NCBI GenBank assembly: GCA_050486225.1
Contig: JBJHCV010000005.1
Location: 1 to 64,000 of the forward strand
Direction of reading: 5' to 3'
Source of the DNA: JBBDIX01 sp050486225
GTDB lineage: Bacteria; Actinomycetota; Nitriliruptoria; Nitriliruptorales; Nitriliruptoraceae
Length of the DNA stretch: 64,000 nt
Numbering within the stretch: the first letter of the stretch is position 1; each line of letters opens with the position of its first letter. Made by a program: the position numbers and the translations under genes. The notes under the pieces are model-generated. The model worked only from the letters and a program-made list of their open reading frames with translations, did no database searches and was not told the origin of the DNA. This document shows positions 52,304-60,689 of the stretch, piece after piece.

Positions 52304-55300
52304 ATGGCTGTACCACGCGATGTCCTGGAGATCCGCCTGTTCGGTGGATTCTCCGTGCAGTACGAGGGCGAGCCCCTGCCGCCACTGCCGTCGCGGTCGG
52401 CTCGCCTCCTGCTCGCATGGCTCGCGCTCAACGCCGGTCGCCCGCAGGCCCGCAGCCTGCTCACCGATCGGTTCTGGCCCGACGCCGTCGAGGCGCGTGC
52501 ACGCCGCCGCCTCAGTCACGCCCTCTGGCAGGTCCAGGACGGGCTCGGCGAGATGGCCCCGGACCACGCCTACCTCGTCACCCGAGGCGACGAGGTCCTG
52601 TTCGACGCGGCCAGCCCCTACACGCTCGACGTGGAGGAGTTCGAACAGCGCCTCGATCGCATCGACCAGTCCGGAACCATCGACGACGCGGGCCTGCGCA
52701 GTCTGCGTCGGTGCGTCTCGCTGTACCAGGGTGACCTGCTCGCCGGGTCCTACGAGACGTGGGTCCTCGAGGAGCAGGAGCGGCTCCGCCAGCGCTACGT
52801 GACCGCACTCGGAAGGCTGGTCGAGGCCTCCAAGAAGCGGGGCAACTTCGAGGAGGCGCTGACCTTCGCGCAGCGGCTCACCCACCAGGCCCCGCTGCGT
52901 GAGGACGTGCACCGCGAGGTGATGCGCCTGTGCGTGCTGCTCGGCCAGCCGAGCCAGGCACTCGAGCAGTTCGAACGGTGCCGGTCGGTCCTGATGGAGG
53001 AGTTGGGCACCCAGCCGTCCGCAGAGACCGTGCAGTTGCGCGCACGCATCTCTGAGACCCGCGATGTCGGCGTGTCCCGACGGGCGCCGGTCGAACAGCT
53101 CGTCAGTCGACGACTCGTCGGGCGCGACGACGAACGGGTCGCGCTCGTCGACCAGCTCGAACGGACCCTGGCGGGTGCGACGGGCATGGTGTTCGTCGAG
53201 GGCGAGCCCGGCATCGGCAAGAGCCAGCTGCTGGCGCAGGCCACCGACGACGCACGATGGCGTGGCTTCACGGTCCTGTGGGGTGACTGTGCGGGCCCCG
53301 ACGTCCCGTATGCGGCCCTCCGCGAGGCACTGCAGCCCGAACTCGGTCCGGTGCGGGTCGCTCAGCTGCGCGCACACGTCGAGCCGGTGTGGCTCCAGGA
53401 CGCATCCCGCCTGCTCGAACCGCTCGCGGTGGGGCAGGCGGGGGCCGCAGGAAGGCCGGGAGCCCGCCCGGTGGCGCTCGACGGTGCCGACGGCGCCGAG
53501 CGCATGCGCGAGGCAATGGTACGGGTGCTGACCGGGTTCGCGGCGGTCGAACCGATCATGCTCGTCATCGAGGACGCCCAGCGTGCCGACCAGGAGACCC
53601 TCGAGGTCCTGCGGGCACTCGGCCGTCATGCCCCGGCGAGTCGACTGCTGGTCGTCATGACGTTCCGGGACGCGGACGCCCGCCACGACGAACTGGTGTG
53701 GTCCGGACTGCGGGCCGTCGACCGCGACTTCCGACCGGTGCGGATCCGTCTCGAACCCCTGTCCGCGTTCGAGACCGCCGGCCTGCTGCGGGAGGTGCTC
53801 GGGACGACGGAGGTCCCGGCGGCCTTCGCGGAGTCGGTGCACCGTGAGTCCGGCGGAAATCCGCTCTACACGCTCGAACTGCTGCGTGCCCTGCGCGACC
53901 GGGGCTCGCTCGGCGAGCAGGTCCGGGATCGGCTGGACACGCTCGAGGTGCCGGTCACCGACGGTCTGCGCACGCTCATCGGTGACCGCCTCGACCGACT
54001 CGACGCCGCGGCGAGCGACCTGGTCGAGTTCGGAGCCGTGCTCGGTGCCGACTTCACACTCGAGACGTTGCGCATCGGCTCGCACCTCGACGACCGTGAC
54101 CTGTCCACGGCCGTCGCCGAACTGGTTCGACGAAACCTGGTCGAGGTCTCGGGGGAGTCGTGCCGGTTCACCCATGCGGCGACACGTCGGGTGGTGCTGT
54201 CACGCATCGACGACGACGAACGTCAGGCGCTGCACGCAGCAGCCGGTGACGCGCTCGAGCAGACGCATCCCGACCGGGTCGAGGCGCTCGCCTCCCACTT
54301 CGGCCGGGCCGGGTTGCCCCAGAGGGCGCTGCCCTACCTGAGACTCGCAGCCAGCCGCGCCCGGGGACTGCACGCCTATGCCACTGCGGCGGCCCACCTC
54401 ACCAGCGCCGTGGAACTGTCCGAGCAGGTGCTGGGGACCACCGATGACCGGTTCGCGCTGGCCGCCGAACTCGAGCAGGTGCTCGGGGTGCTCGGCCACC
54501 GGGACGAGCAGGCGGCTGCGCTCGACCGCCTCGAGGTGCTGGCCGGCGACGAACCGGAGCGCCTCGTCGAGGTCCACCTGCGACGGGCGACCTGGCTCGG
54601 TCACGTCGACCGCCTCGCCGACGCGGAGGCGGTGGCGAGACGTGCGGCCGACCTGGTTCCGGCCGACGCGCCGCACCTGCGGGGCCGTGCCCTGACGGCG
54701 CTCGGCCAGGTCCTGAGCTGGACCGGTGACAACGCGGCCGCGGTCGCGGTGCTCGAGGAGGCCACCGACCTGCTCGTCGACGATCCCGTCGCAGCAGGGC
54801 AGGCACGCTTCTCGCTCGGGGCGGCTCTGAGGGCCATCCAGCGGTTCGACGAGGCGGGCGCGCAGCTGGGGATCGCACGCTCCCAGGCCGAGGTGCACGA
54901 CGATCGGGTGGGCGAGGTCCAGGCGCTGGGGGCGCTCGCCGACCTGCACGCCGAGACGGCGCAGGCCGACGAGGCCGTGGCACTGTACGAGCGTGCCGTC
55001 GAGCTCGCGCGCACCATCGGCTACCGGCACCGTGAGGGTGTGGGGCTGGTCAACCTCGGAACCGTCCGGCTCGCTCACGGAGACCCCGTGCCTGCACTGG
55101 CGGCGTACGACCAGGCGGTGACGGTGTTCGAGGGCCTGGGCAATCGCCGTGGCATCGCGATCGTCCAGCTGAATCGTGCCTGGTCGAGGCACCGGTGGTT
55201 CGGTCACGACGACGACGCCGAACGAGACGCGCTCGCCGCGCACCGCTACCTGGTCGAGGTCGGCAACCGTGGGTTGTCGGCAGTGTGCCTGGAGACCCTG

Positions 55301-56116
55301 GCCGGTATCGCGACGCGACGCGGTCAGCACGACCGCGCCGCGGAACACCTCGCGGACGCGCTGGCGGCTGCGCAAGCGGCAGGTGACCAGCGCGCAGAGG
55401 TCCAGGTGGTGCGTGGTCAGGTCGAACTCGCGCTCGATCTCGGCGACCCGGCCCGCGCGGCCGAGTTCGCCCAGAGCGGACTCGAGATGTCGCGTGACCT
55501 CGGAATCAGCGAGTTCTCCGCAGACCTGGCGTCACTGCAGGCGTTGGCCCTGCTCGCGTCCGACGCGCACGAACCGGCCTGGGAACAGGCGGGGGTCGCG
55601 ATCGCGAACCTCGCCAGCAGTGGCGAACCCCACAGGATCCACCACCGGGTCTCGAGGGTGGCCGTGCACACCGGGCGTGCGCAGGTCGGTCGTCACCACC
55701 AGTTGGTCGCGTACCGCCTGCTCCTGTCGGCGCTCGAGGGACTCGACGAGCGGGCGCGGGAACACGCGATCCAGGCGGTCGACGAGCATCGTGCGATCGC
55801 CGATTCGGGCCGTGCCGTCAGCCCTCGCACCGTCACCCTGTCGATGGCACACCGCGCGGCGCCCCGGGGCCGCGCCCTCGCGTCGCAGGAGACCGTCCAG
55901 GTCACCCTCGAACTGGCTCCCCCGCCGTCCTCGCGTGACGAGCGGCACCGACTGCTGCTGGACGTGCTCGATCAGATTGATCGTCAGGACGCCCAGGCCA
56001 CGGTCCACGACCTCGCGACCGCACTCGACGTGAGCACCTCCACGATCCGTCGAGATCTGCGCGAACTGCGTCAGATGGGCCATGAACCGGCAACCAGAGG
56101 CACGGGAACCGGGTGA
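52304..56116 (+). CDS. AfsR/SARP-like regulator: winged helix, BTAD, ATPase, TPR, C-terminal DeoR-type HTH
   Basis: 1270 residues. An OmpR-type winged helix (about 5-95, LEIRLFGGFSVQ) and a bacterial transcriptional activation domain (about 100-245) form a SARP-like head. A STAND/MalT-type ATPase follows, with Walker A GEPGIGKSQL (near residue 300) and Walker B MLVIEDAQR (near 420). TPR-like repeats span about 700-1190. The C-terminus carries a DeoR-like helix-turn-helix (ATALDVSTSTIRRDLRELRQ, about 1214-1258). Such regulators bind ligands through the TPR region and activate genes from direct repeats. Immediately downstream are 11-bp repeats and a signal-peptide-only gene, suggesting a peptide ligand. 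Confidence 0.85.
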   Translation: MAVPRDVLEIRLFGGFSVQYEGEPLPPLPSRSARLLLAWLALNAGRPQARSLLTDRFWPDAVEARARRRLSHALWQVQDGLGEMAPDHAYLVTRGDEVLFDAASPYTLDVEEFEQRLDRIDQSGTIDDAGLRSLRRCVSLYQGDLLAGSYETWVLEEQERLRQRYVTALGRLVEASKKRGNFEEALTFAQRLTHQAPLREDVHREVMRLCVLLGQPSQALEQFERCRSVLMEELGTQPSAETVQLRARISETRDVGVSRRAPVEQLVSRRLVGRDDERVALVDQLERTLAGATGMVFVEGEPGIGKSQLLAQATDDARWRGFTVLWGDCAGPDVPYAALREALQPELGPVRVAQLRAHVEPVWLQDASRLLEPLAVGQAGAAGRPGARPVALDGADGAERMREAMVRVLTGFAAVEPIMLVIEDAQRADQETLEVLRALGRHAPASRLLVVMTFRDADARHDELVWSGLRAVDRDFRPVRIRLEPLSAFETAGLLREVLGTTEVPAAFAESVHRESGGNPLYTLELLRALRDRGSLGEQVRDRLDTLEVPVTDGLRTLIGDRLDRLDAAASDLVEFGAVLGADFTLETLRIGSHLDDRDLSTAVAELVRRNLVEVSGESCRFTHAATRRVVLSRIDDDERQALHAAAGDALEQTHPDRVEALASHFGRAGLPQRALPYLRLAASRARGLHAYATAAAHLTSAVELSEQVLGTTDDRFALAAELEQVLGVLGHRDEQAAALDRLEVLAGDEPERLVEVHLRRATWLGHVDRLADAEAVARRAADLVPADAPHLRGRALTALGQVLSWTGDNAAAVAVLEEATDLLVDDPVAAGQARFSLGAALRAIQRFDEAGAQLGIARSQAEVHDDRVGEVQALGALADLHAETAQADEAVALYERAVELARTIGYRHREGVGLVNLGTVRLAHGDPVPALAAYDQAVTVFEGLGNRRGIAIVQLNRAWSRHRWFGHDDDAERDALAAHRYLVEVGNRGLSAVCLETLAGIATRRGQHDRAAEHLADALAAAQAAGDQRAEVQVVRGQVELALDLGDPARAAEFAQSGLEMSRDLGISEFSADLASLQALALLASDAHEPAWEQAGVAIANLASSGEPHRIHHRVSRVAVHTGRAQVGRHHQLVAYRLLLSALEGLDERAREHAIQAVDEHRAIADSGRAVSPRTVTLSMAHRAAPRGRALASQETVQVTLELAPPPSSRDERHRLLLDVLDQIDRQDAQATVHDLATALDVSTSTIRRDLRELRQMGHEPATRGTGTG

Positions 56117-56174
56117 TCACCCAGTGATCACGAACTTGCCCCACAGGTGAGACACCGGTGAGACACCGGTCACG
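56112..56174 (+). repeat. 11-bp periodic direct repeats, candidate SARP operator
   Basis: GTGATCAC occurs at 56113-56120 and 56124-56131 (start-to-start 11). The 11-mer GGTGAGACACC occurs twice in immediate tandem at 56146-56156 and 56157-56167, followed by the partial GGTCACG. SARP-type regulators bind direct repeats with 11- or 22-bp periodicity. The array lies between the regulator stop and the small peptide gene at 56235. The two GTGATCAC copies can also pair as an 8-bp hairpin with a CCA loop, so a terminator role is possible. Confidence 0.8.
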
Positions 56175-56234
56175 CATGCTCCGTCCGTCGATCACACGAC
56201 ACCAGGCGTCATCAACGGACACGGAGTTCAGACC

Positions 56235-56330
56235 ATGAAGAAGCGCACCCTCACCACCGCCTTCCTGCTCGCCACCCTGATGATCCTCGCGGCCCACCCG
56301 GCGTTCGCAGGCACTGCGTACATGATTTGA
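56235..56330 (+). CDS. 31-residue secreted peptide precursor, candidate signalling peptide
   Basis: 31 codons from ATG 56235, with CGGAG (56222-56226) eight bases upstream, to TGA at 56328-56330. The product has a basic N-terminus (MKKR), a hydrophobic core of about 16 residues and an AxA-type cleavage site (HPAFA), leaving the hexapeptide GTAYMI. Nothing else is encoded, so the gene appears to make only a signal peptide plus six residues. This matches the size and design of Phr- and PapR-type pheromone precursors. It lies between a TPR-containing regulator and an oligopeptide importer. A pheromone role is inferred; a leader peptide or small membrane protein is the alternative. Confidence 0.7.
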   Translation: MKKRTLTTAFLLATLMILAAHPAFAGTAYMI

Positions 56331-56353
56331 GCACCCACGCCTGGTCTGGACTC

Positions 56354-56379
56354 CGGGCGCCGTCCAGGGCCGGCGCCCG
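56354..56379 (+). terminator. Hairpin after the small peptide gene
   Basis: CGGGCGCCG (56354-56362) and CGGCGCCCG (56371-56379) form a perfect 9-bp stem with an 8-base loop, 23 bases after the peptide stop. It would end the peptide transcript or act as an attenuator before the histidine kinase. No T-tract follows. Its position favours a histidine kinase start downstream (56438) over the TTG at 56327. Confidence 0.6.
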
Positions 56380-56437
56380 ATCCAGTCATGCGATCGCACG
56401 CCGACCGCCACGACCGTACGAGGCTCGCGACGAATCC

Positions 56438-57499
56438 GTGACGACGACCCGGGGGAATCCGTCCGACACCGATCCGGCCGGCCAGGTGCCGACCGGTCCG
56501 CCGGTCGACGCCCCGGATCCGGACGGTCCTCGTCGCATCGACCGACTCGTTGCGGTGTACGTCGTCGTCGCGACGGCCTGGATCGCCCTTGGCAGCGCCT
56601 TCTCGCGCGTGCTGCCCGAGACGATGCCCATCGGACCCGTGGGCATCGACCTGCTGCGAGGTCTCGGGTTCGCACTGGCGACGGGCCTCGTGCTCCGGGT
56701 CCTGCTGCGCCGGTACGGGCGCCGTCTCGCGGCAGCTGCTGACGCGGAACGCCGCGCCGCCGATCGCATGCACGAGGTCGCGCGCATCCGCACGACGTTC
56801 CTGCGGGGCATCTCCCACGAACTGCGGACCCCGTTGACCAACATCATCGGGTACGGGTTGACCCTCGATGACCACCTGGACCGGCTCGACGTCGACACGG
56901 CCCAGCGGATCACCAATCGGCTCGTCGTCAACGCGCGGCGTCTCGAGCAGCTCGTCCTGGACCTGCTCGACCTGGATCGCCTCTCCCGTGGCGAGGAGTC
57001 AGTGCGCCCCGAGCCGGTGGTGCTCGACGAACTGGTGGACGGGGTGCTCGGGCGTGTGTCGCGCGACGACCACGTGGTGCACGTGCGTGCCGAGGGCGCC
57101 GTCGTCCACGTCGATCGTGAGAAGACCGAACGGATCCTCGAGGAACTCATCCGCAATGCGATCCGACACACGCCTGAGCGGTCCAACGTGTGGGTCTTCG
57201 CGGGTGTACGCGGACGTTCGGTGCGGTTGACCGTCGAGGACGACGGGCCGGGGATCGACGCCACCCTGCGCGACGAGCTGTTCGAGCCGTTCACGCAGGG
57301 TGAGCACGCGGCAGAGGCTCCGTCCCCGGGGCTCGGCATCGGCATGGCGCTCATCCGACGCTACGTCGTCCTGCAGGGTGGACGGGTGGCGGTCGGTCAG
57401 AGCGTCGCCGGAGGCGCGCGATTCGACGTCGTGCTCCCACGTCGGGCTGCGGTGTCCGACCGGTCGGCCGAGGGCCACGAGTCCAGCGAGTCTGCCTGA
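56438..57499 (+). CDS. Orphan membrane sensor histidine kinase
   Basis: 353 residues. Two membrane segments (about 36-55 and 72-90) enclose a loop of only about 15 residues, so sensing would be in or at the membrane. HisKA contains H127 (FLRGISHELRTP); the GHKL domain has N-box RNAIRHTPE and G-boxes DDGPGID and GLGIGMALI. No response regulator is adjacent. The start is uncertain: TTG 56327 overlaps the peptide stop by four bases, but the intervening sequence holds a strong hairpin, so GTG 56438 is preferred. It may sense the peptide or envelope state. Confidence 0.75.
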   Translation: MTTTRGNPSDTDPAGQVPTGPPVDAPDPDGPRRIDRLVAVYVVVATAWIALGSAFSRVLPETMPIGPVGIDLLRGLGFALATGLVLRVLLRRYGRRLAAAADAERRAADRMHEVARIRTTFLRGISHELRTPLTNIIGYGLTLDDHLDRLDVDTAQRITNRLVVNARRLEQLVLDLLDLDRLSRGEESVRPEPVVLDELVDGVLGRVSRDDHVVHVRAEGAVVHVDREKTERILEELIRNAIRHTPERSNVWVFAGVRGRSVRLTVEDDGPGIDATLRDELFEPFTQGEHAAEAPSPGLGIGMALIRRYVVLQGGRVAVGQSVAGGARFDVVLPRRAAVSDRSAEGHESSESA

Positions 57500-57568
57500 C
57501 GCCGTCTCGCCCCTCGCAACACCTAGGATGAGGGACGAGGTCGTCCACCTGTCCTCCCGGAGTCTCTC

Positions 57569-59515
57569 GTGCGCGCACCCACAGGTCGTTCGCGGCGCCT
57601 CGCCGCCATCCTCGTCGTCTCGGCCCTGGCGATCGCAGCCTGCGCAACAGACGACCCCGGTCCCGATCCGGACGTGGAGGTCGCGCTGGACCCTGCGACC
57701 GACGATCCGGGGGCGCGTGTGGCGACGTACGACGTCGGCATGTTCCAGGACATGGCCGTCGACAGCTGGTGGGGCTACCTCGACAATGCGGACGGGTGGT
57801 CGGGCTTCGTCCTCAGCGGCACGGCCTGCCAACTGTTCGAACTGACGCCTCCGACCTTCGCGATCACGCCGCAGCTCGCCGTGGGTGACCTGCCGGAGCC
57901 ACGCCTCGACGGAGACACCTGGGTCGTCGAGGTCGAGATCCACGACGGTGTCTCATGGTCGGACGGCACGCCGGTCACCGCGCACGACATGGCGTTCACC
58001 TGGCGAACCGTGGTCGACCTCCCGCTCGGCGGCCAGTGGTTGACGTACTACGAGCCCGCAGCGCTCGACGCCGGGCGCACGACCAGCATCGAGGCCGCCG
58101 ACGACACGACGGTCCGCATCGAGTTCTCCGACGAACCCGGGCTCGCGACGTGGCCCATGGCACTCGCCCTCGCGTCGATCATGCCCGAGCACCACTGGGG
58201 TCCGATCGTCGACGGCGCGTCCGGTCCCGAGGACCTGCTGGGAACATCCGGCATCGGCGCTCCCTCGTGCGGTCCGTACCTGCTCGACGAGTGGGAGGAG
58301 GGCGCCTACGCCCGGGTCGTCGCCAACGACCAGTGGTTCCTGTCGGGGGCCGAGTACACCCACCACGCCGACGGGACCGTCCACATCGCCAGTGACCGGC
58401 TGGGCGTCGACGGACGTTTCGGGTCGTCGACCGGGGAGGGAGGCGACGAGGTCGTCGCCACCTACGTGACCGGGCCGTACGCCGACGAGGTCGTCTACAC
58501 GGTCTACGGCAGTGCCGCCGTCGCCGTGTCCGCGCTCGCCGAGGGAGAGGTGTCGTTCCTGCTGACGGGTCCGGGGCTCGACGCGGGCGCGCAGGACCGC
58601 CTGTTCGACGCCGACGACGTGGAGGTCGTCGTCAACCCGAACTACAACCTGCAGTTCCTGGGGTTCAACCTCGAACGGGCCCCCATGTCCGACCTCGCGT
58701 TCCGTGAGGCCGTGGCCACCGTCATCGACCGCGAACACATCACCCGCACGATCCTGGGAGGGTCCGCGTTCCCGCTGTACACCCGGATGCCGTCGGGAAA
58801 CACCGCCTGGTACAGCCAGCAGGACGGCGACCGGATCCGGGAGCGATGGGAGGCGGACTCCCAGGCACAGCGTGTGGAACGGGCCGTGGAGATCCTGCGG
58901 GAGGCGGGCTACACGTGGGAGGTCCAACCGGTCGTCGACGAGTCGAGCGGTGACATCGTCGAACGGGGTGTCGGCGTCGTCGGCCCCGACGGTGTGGCGG
59001 TTCCCCGGCTCGAGATCATCCACCCGACGGCCGGCTACGACCCGTTGCGAAACGTCGCAGGTCTGTTCGTCGGCCAGTTCATCGGTGACCTGGGCTTCGA
59101 CGTCGTGACGCGCCCCACCGAGTTCAGCCAGCTCGTCGGGATGGTGATCAACCCCGACGACCTGCGCTACGACATGGTCATCACGGGTTGGGGCCTAGGC
59201 AACCCGGCGCTTCCCACGTACTTCGACGCGTTCTGGCGCGGCGGCGCTCCGCTCAACATCGTCGCGTACGCGAGTGACGAGTACGACGAGGCGGTGGCGC
59301 GCTTCATGGCCGCGACGGACCTCTCGGCGGCGCACGACGTGCTGTGGAACGAGCTCGAACCGATCCTCGACCGCGACCTGCCGTACGTGCCTCTGTTCGA
59401 GTCCGCCGTCGTCGAGGGCTACCGTCCGGGCGACGTCTCCTACCAGTTCACGGACCTGCTCGGAGGCATCGGGCGCACCGGCGGCCTGCGGGACACGGTC
59501 ATGGCGCCCCGGTAG
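57569..59515 (+). CDS. Peptide ABC transporter substrate-binding lipoprotein (SBP family 5)
   Basis: 648 residues. Signal peptide with lipobox IAAC (C25), then the large two-lobe extracellular solute-binding fold used for oligopeptides, nickel or glycosides (WTDG-like HDGVSWSDGTPVTAHDMAFTW and FREAVATVIDREHI). It delivers its ligand to the permeases encoded next. GTG 57569 is preceded by CGGAG, and TAGGAT at 57524-57529 is a possible -10. The binding protein for the candidate hexapeptide is an obvious hypothesis, though such proteins bind many ligands. Confidence 0.9.
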   Translation: MRAPTGRSRRLAAILVVSALAIAACATDDPGPDPDVEVALDPATDDPGARVATYDVGMFQDMAVDSWWGYLDNADGWSGFVLSGTACQLFELTPPTFAITPQLAVGDLPEPRLDGDTWVVEVEIHDGVSWSDGTPVTAHDMAFTWRTVVDLPLGGQWLTYYEPAALDAGRTTSIEAADDTTVRIEFSDEPGLATWPMALALASIMPEHHWGPIVDGASGPEDLLGTSGIGAPSCGPYLLDEWEEGAYARVVANDQWFLSGAEYTHHADGTVHIASDRLGVDGRFGSSTGEGGDEVVATYVTGPYADEVVYTVYGSAAVAVSALAEGEVSFLLTGPGLDAGAQDRLFDADDVEVVVNPNYNLQFLGFNLERAPMSDLAFREAVATVIDREHITRTILGGSAFPLYTRMPSGNTAWYSQQDGDRIRERWEADSQAQRVERAVEILREAGYTWEVQPVVDESSGDIVERGVGVVGPDGVAVPRLEIIHPTAGYDPLRNVAGLFVGQFIGDLGFDVVTRPTEFSQLVGMVINPDDLRYDMVITGWGLGNPALPTYFDAFWRGGAPLNIVAYASDEYDEAVARFMAATDLSAAHDVLWNELEPILDRDLPYVPLFESAVVEGYRPGDVSYQFTDLLGGIGRTGGLRDTVMAPR

Positions 59516-59519
59516 TCCC

Positions 59520-60689
59520 TTGCTGAGGACGGTGACCAGTCGACTGCTCCAGGCGCTGTTCACCCTGTGGCTGCTCGTCACCGTGGTGTTCCTGACCGTC
59601 CAGTTCGCGCCGGGCGACCCGACACTGCACCTGGCGCTGCACCCGGACCTGCCGCCCGCCGCCAGACAGGTCCAGATCGAACGGCTCGGCCTCGACCAGC
59701 CGGTCCACGTGCAGTACGGCCGGTACCTCGCCGGCCTGCTCGTGGGCGACCTCGGGGTCAGTGCGACCCTGTATCCCCGTGACGTGGGAGCAGTGATCGC
59801 CCAGCGCCTTCCGCGCACGATCGCGCTGCTCGGGCTCGCGACGCTCGCGGCGTTCGGCATCGGCCTCGTCGCCGGACGATGGGCGGCGTGGCGGCGGGGA
59901 ACCCCCGCGGACACCGGGTCGACCGTCGTCGCCGTGTTCCTGCACACCGCGTTCCCACCGTGGGTCGCGCTCATGGCGATCTGGGTGTTCGCCTTCGAAC
60001 TGGGATGGTTCCCGTCGGGACGGTTCCTGACCCCGTCGGTGTGGCGTGACGCGCCGTGGTCCTCCACGCAGGTGTTCGCGCACCTGTTCGCGGGCGCGAC
60101 GATGCTCGCGGCGGCCCTGGCGGTGGTGTGGGTGGTGGCGTCCGGGGTGGACCGCCCCCGCGTGCGGCGCGTGGCCCGAACTGCCGGCATCGTGGTCGTG
60201 CTGGCGATCGCGACGGCGGTGTCGGTGTTGCATCCCATGCGCACGCTCGCGGCCAACATCCTGTGGCACACGGCGTTGCCGACCTTCACGCTCACCGTGC
60301 TGGCGTTCGGGGCGACGATGCTGCTGACGCGCACCTCCATGCTCGAGACCCTCGAGCAGGATCACGTGCTCGTCGCTCGCGCGCGTGGTCTGCCCGAGCG
60401 CGTCGTGCGCCGCGACCACGTGGCGCGGCCCGCCATGAACCCCATCGTGGCGTCGCTCGTGCTCTCCCTCGCGGGTCTGGTCACCGGGAGCATCGTGTTC
60501 GAGGCCGTCTTCTCCTGGCCGGGGCTCGGACTGACCTTCGTGGACGCCGCCATCGGGGGAGACGTGCCGCTCGCGACCGGAATCGTGCTCACCTACGGAA
60601 TCATGCTGCTCGTGGCCCACGTCGCGCTCGATCTCGTCCAGGTCAGGATCGATCCGCGCCTGCGTGCCCGCGCATCGGTCGGCCGATGA
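59520..60689 (+). CDS. Oligopeptide ABC transporter permease, OppB/DppB type
   Basis: 389 residues with about six to eight membrane segments and the binding-protein-dependent transport signature near the C-terminus (EQDHVLVARARGLPERVVRRDH). The N-terminus MLRTVTSRLLQALFTLW and FAPGDP are standard for OppB, and support the TTG start at 59520, four bases after the binding-protein stop. It forms the membrane channel together with the OppC-type permease, whose start overlaps its stop. Confidence 0.9.
   Translation: MLRTVTSRLLQALFTLWLLVTVVFLTVQFAPGDPTLHLALHPDLPPAARQVQIERLGLDQPVHVQYGRYLAGLLVGDLGVSATLYPRDVGAVIAQRLPRTIALLGLATLAAFGIGLVAGRWAAWRRGTPADTGSTVVAVFLHTAFPPWVALMAIWVFAFELGWFPSGRFLTPSVWRDAPWSSTQVFAHLFAGATMLAAALAVVWVVASGVDRPRVRRVARTAGIVVVLAIATAVSVLHPMRTLAANILWHTALPTFTLTVLAFGATMLLTRTSMLETLEQDHVLVARARGLPERVVRRDHVARPAMNPIVASLVLSLAGLVTGSIVFEAVFSWPGLGLTFVDAAIGGDVPLATGIVLTYGIMLLVAHVALDLVQVRIDPRLRARASVGR

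Noticed and set aside
51782..54175. Long minus-strand frame opposite the AfsR-like regulator
   Set aside because: The plus-strand frame contains clear BTAD and ATPase motifs; the minus frame has none.
56327..56437. TTG at 56327 as start of the histidine kinase, overlapping the peptide stop
   Set aside because: The region holds a 9-bp hairpin and encodes an Arg-rich stretch without family features. Kept only as an alternative.
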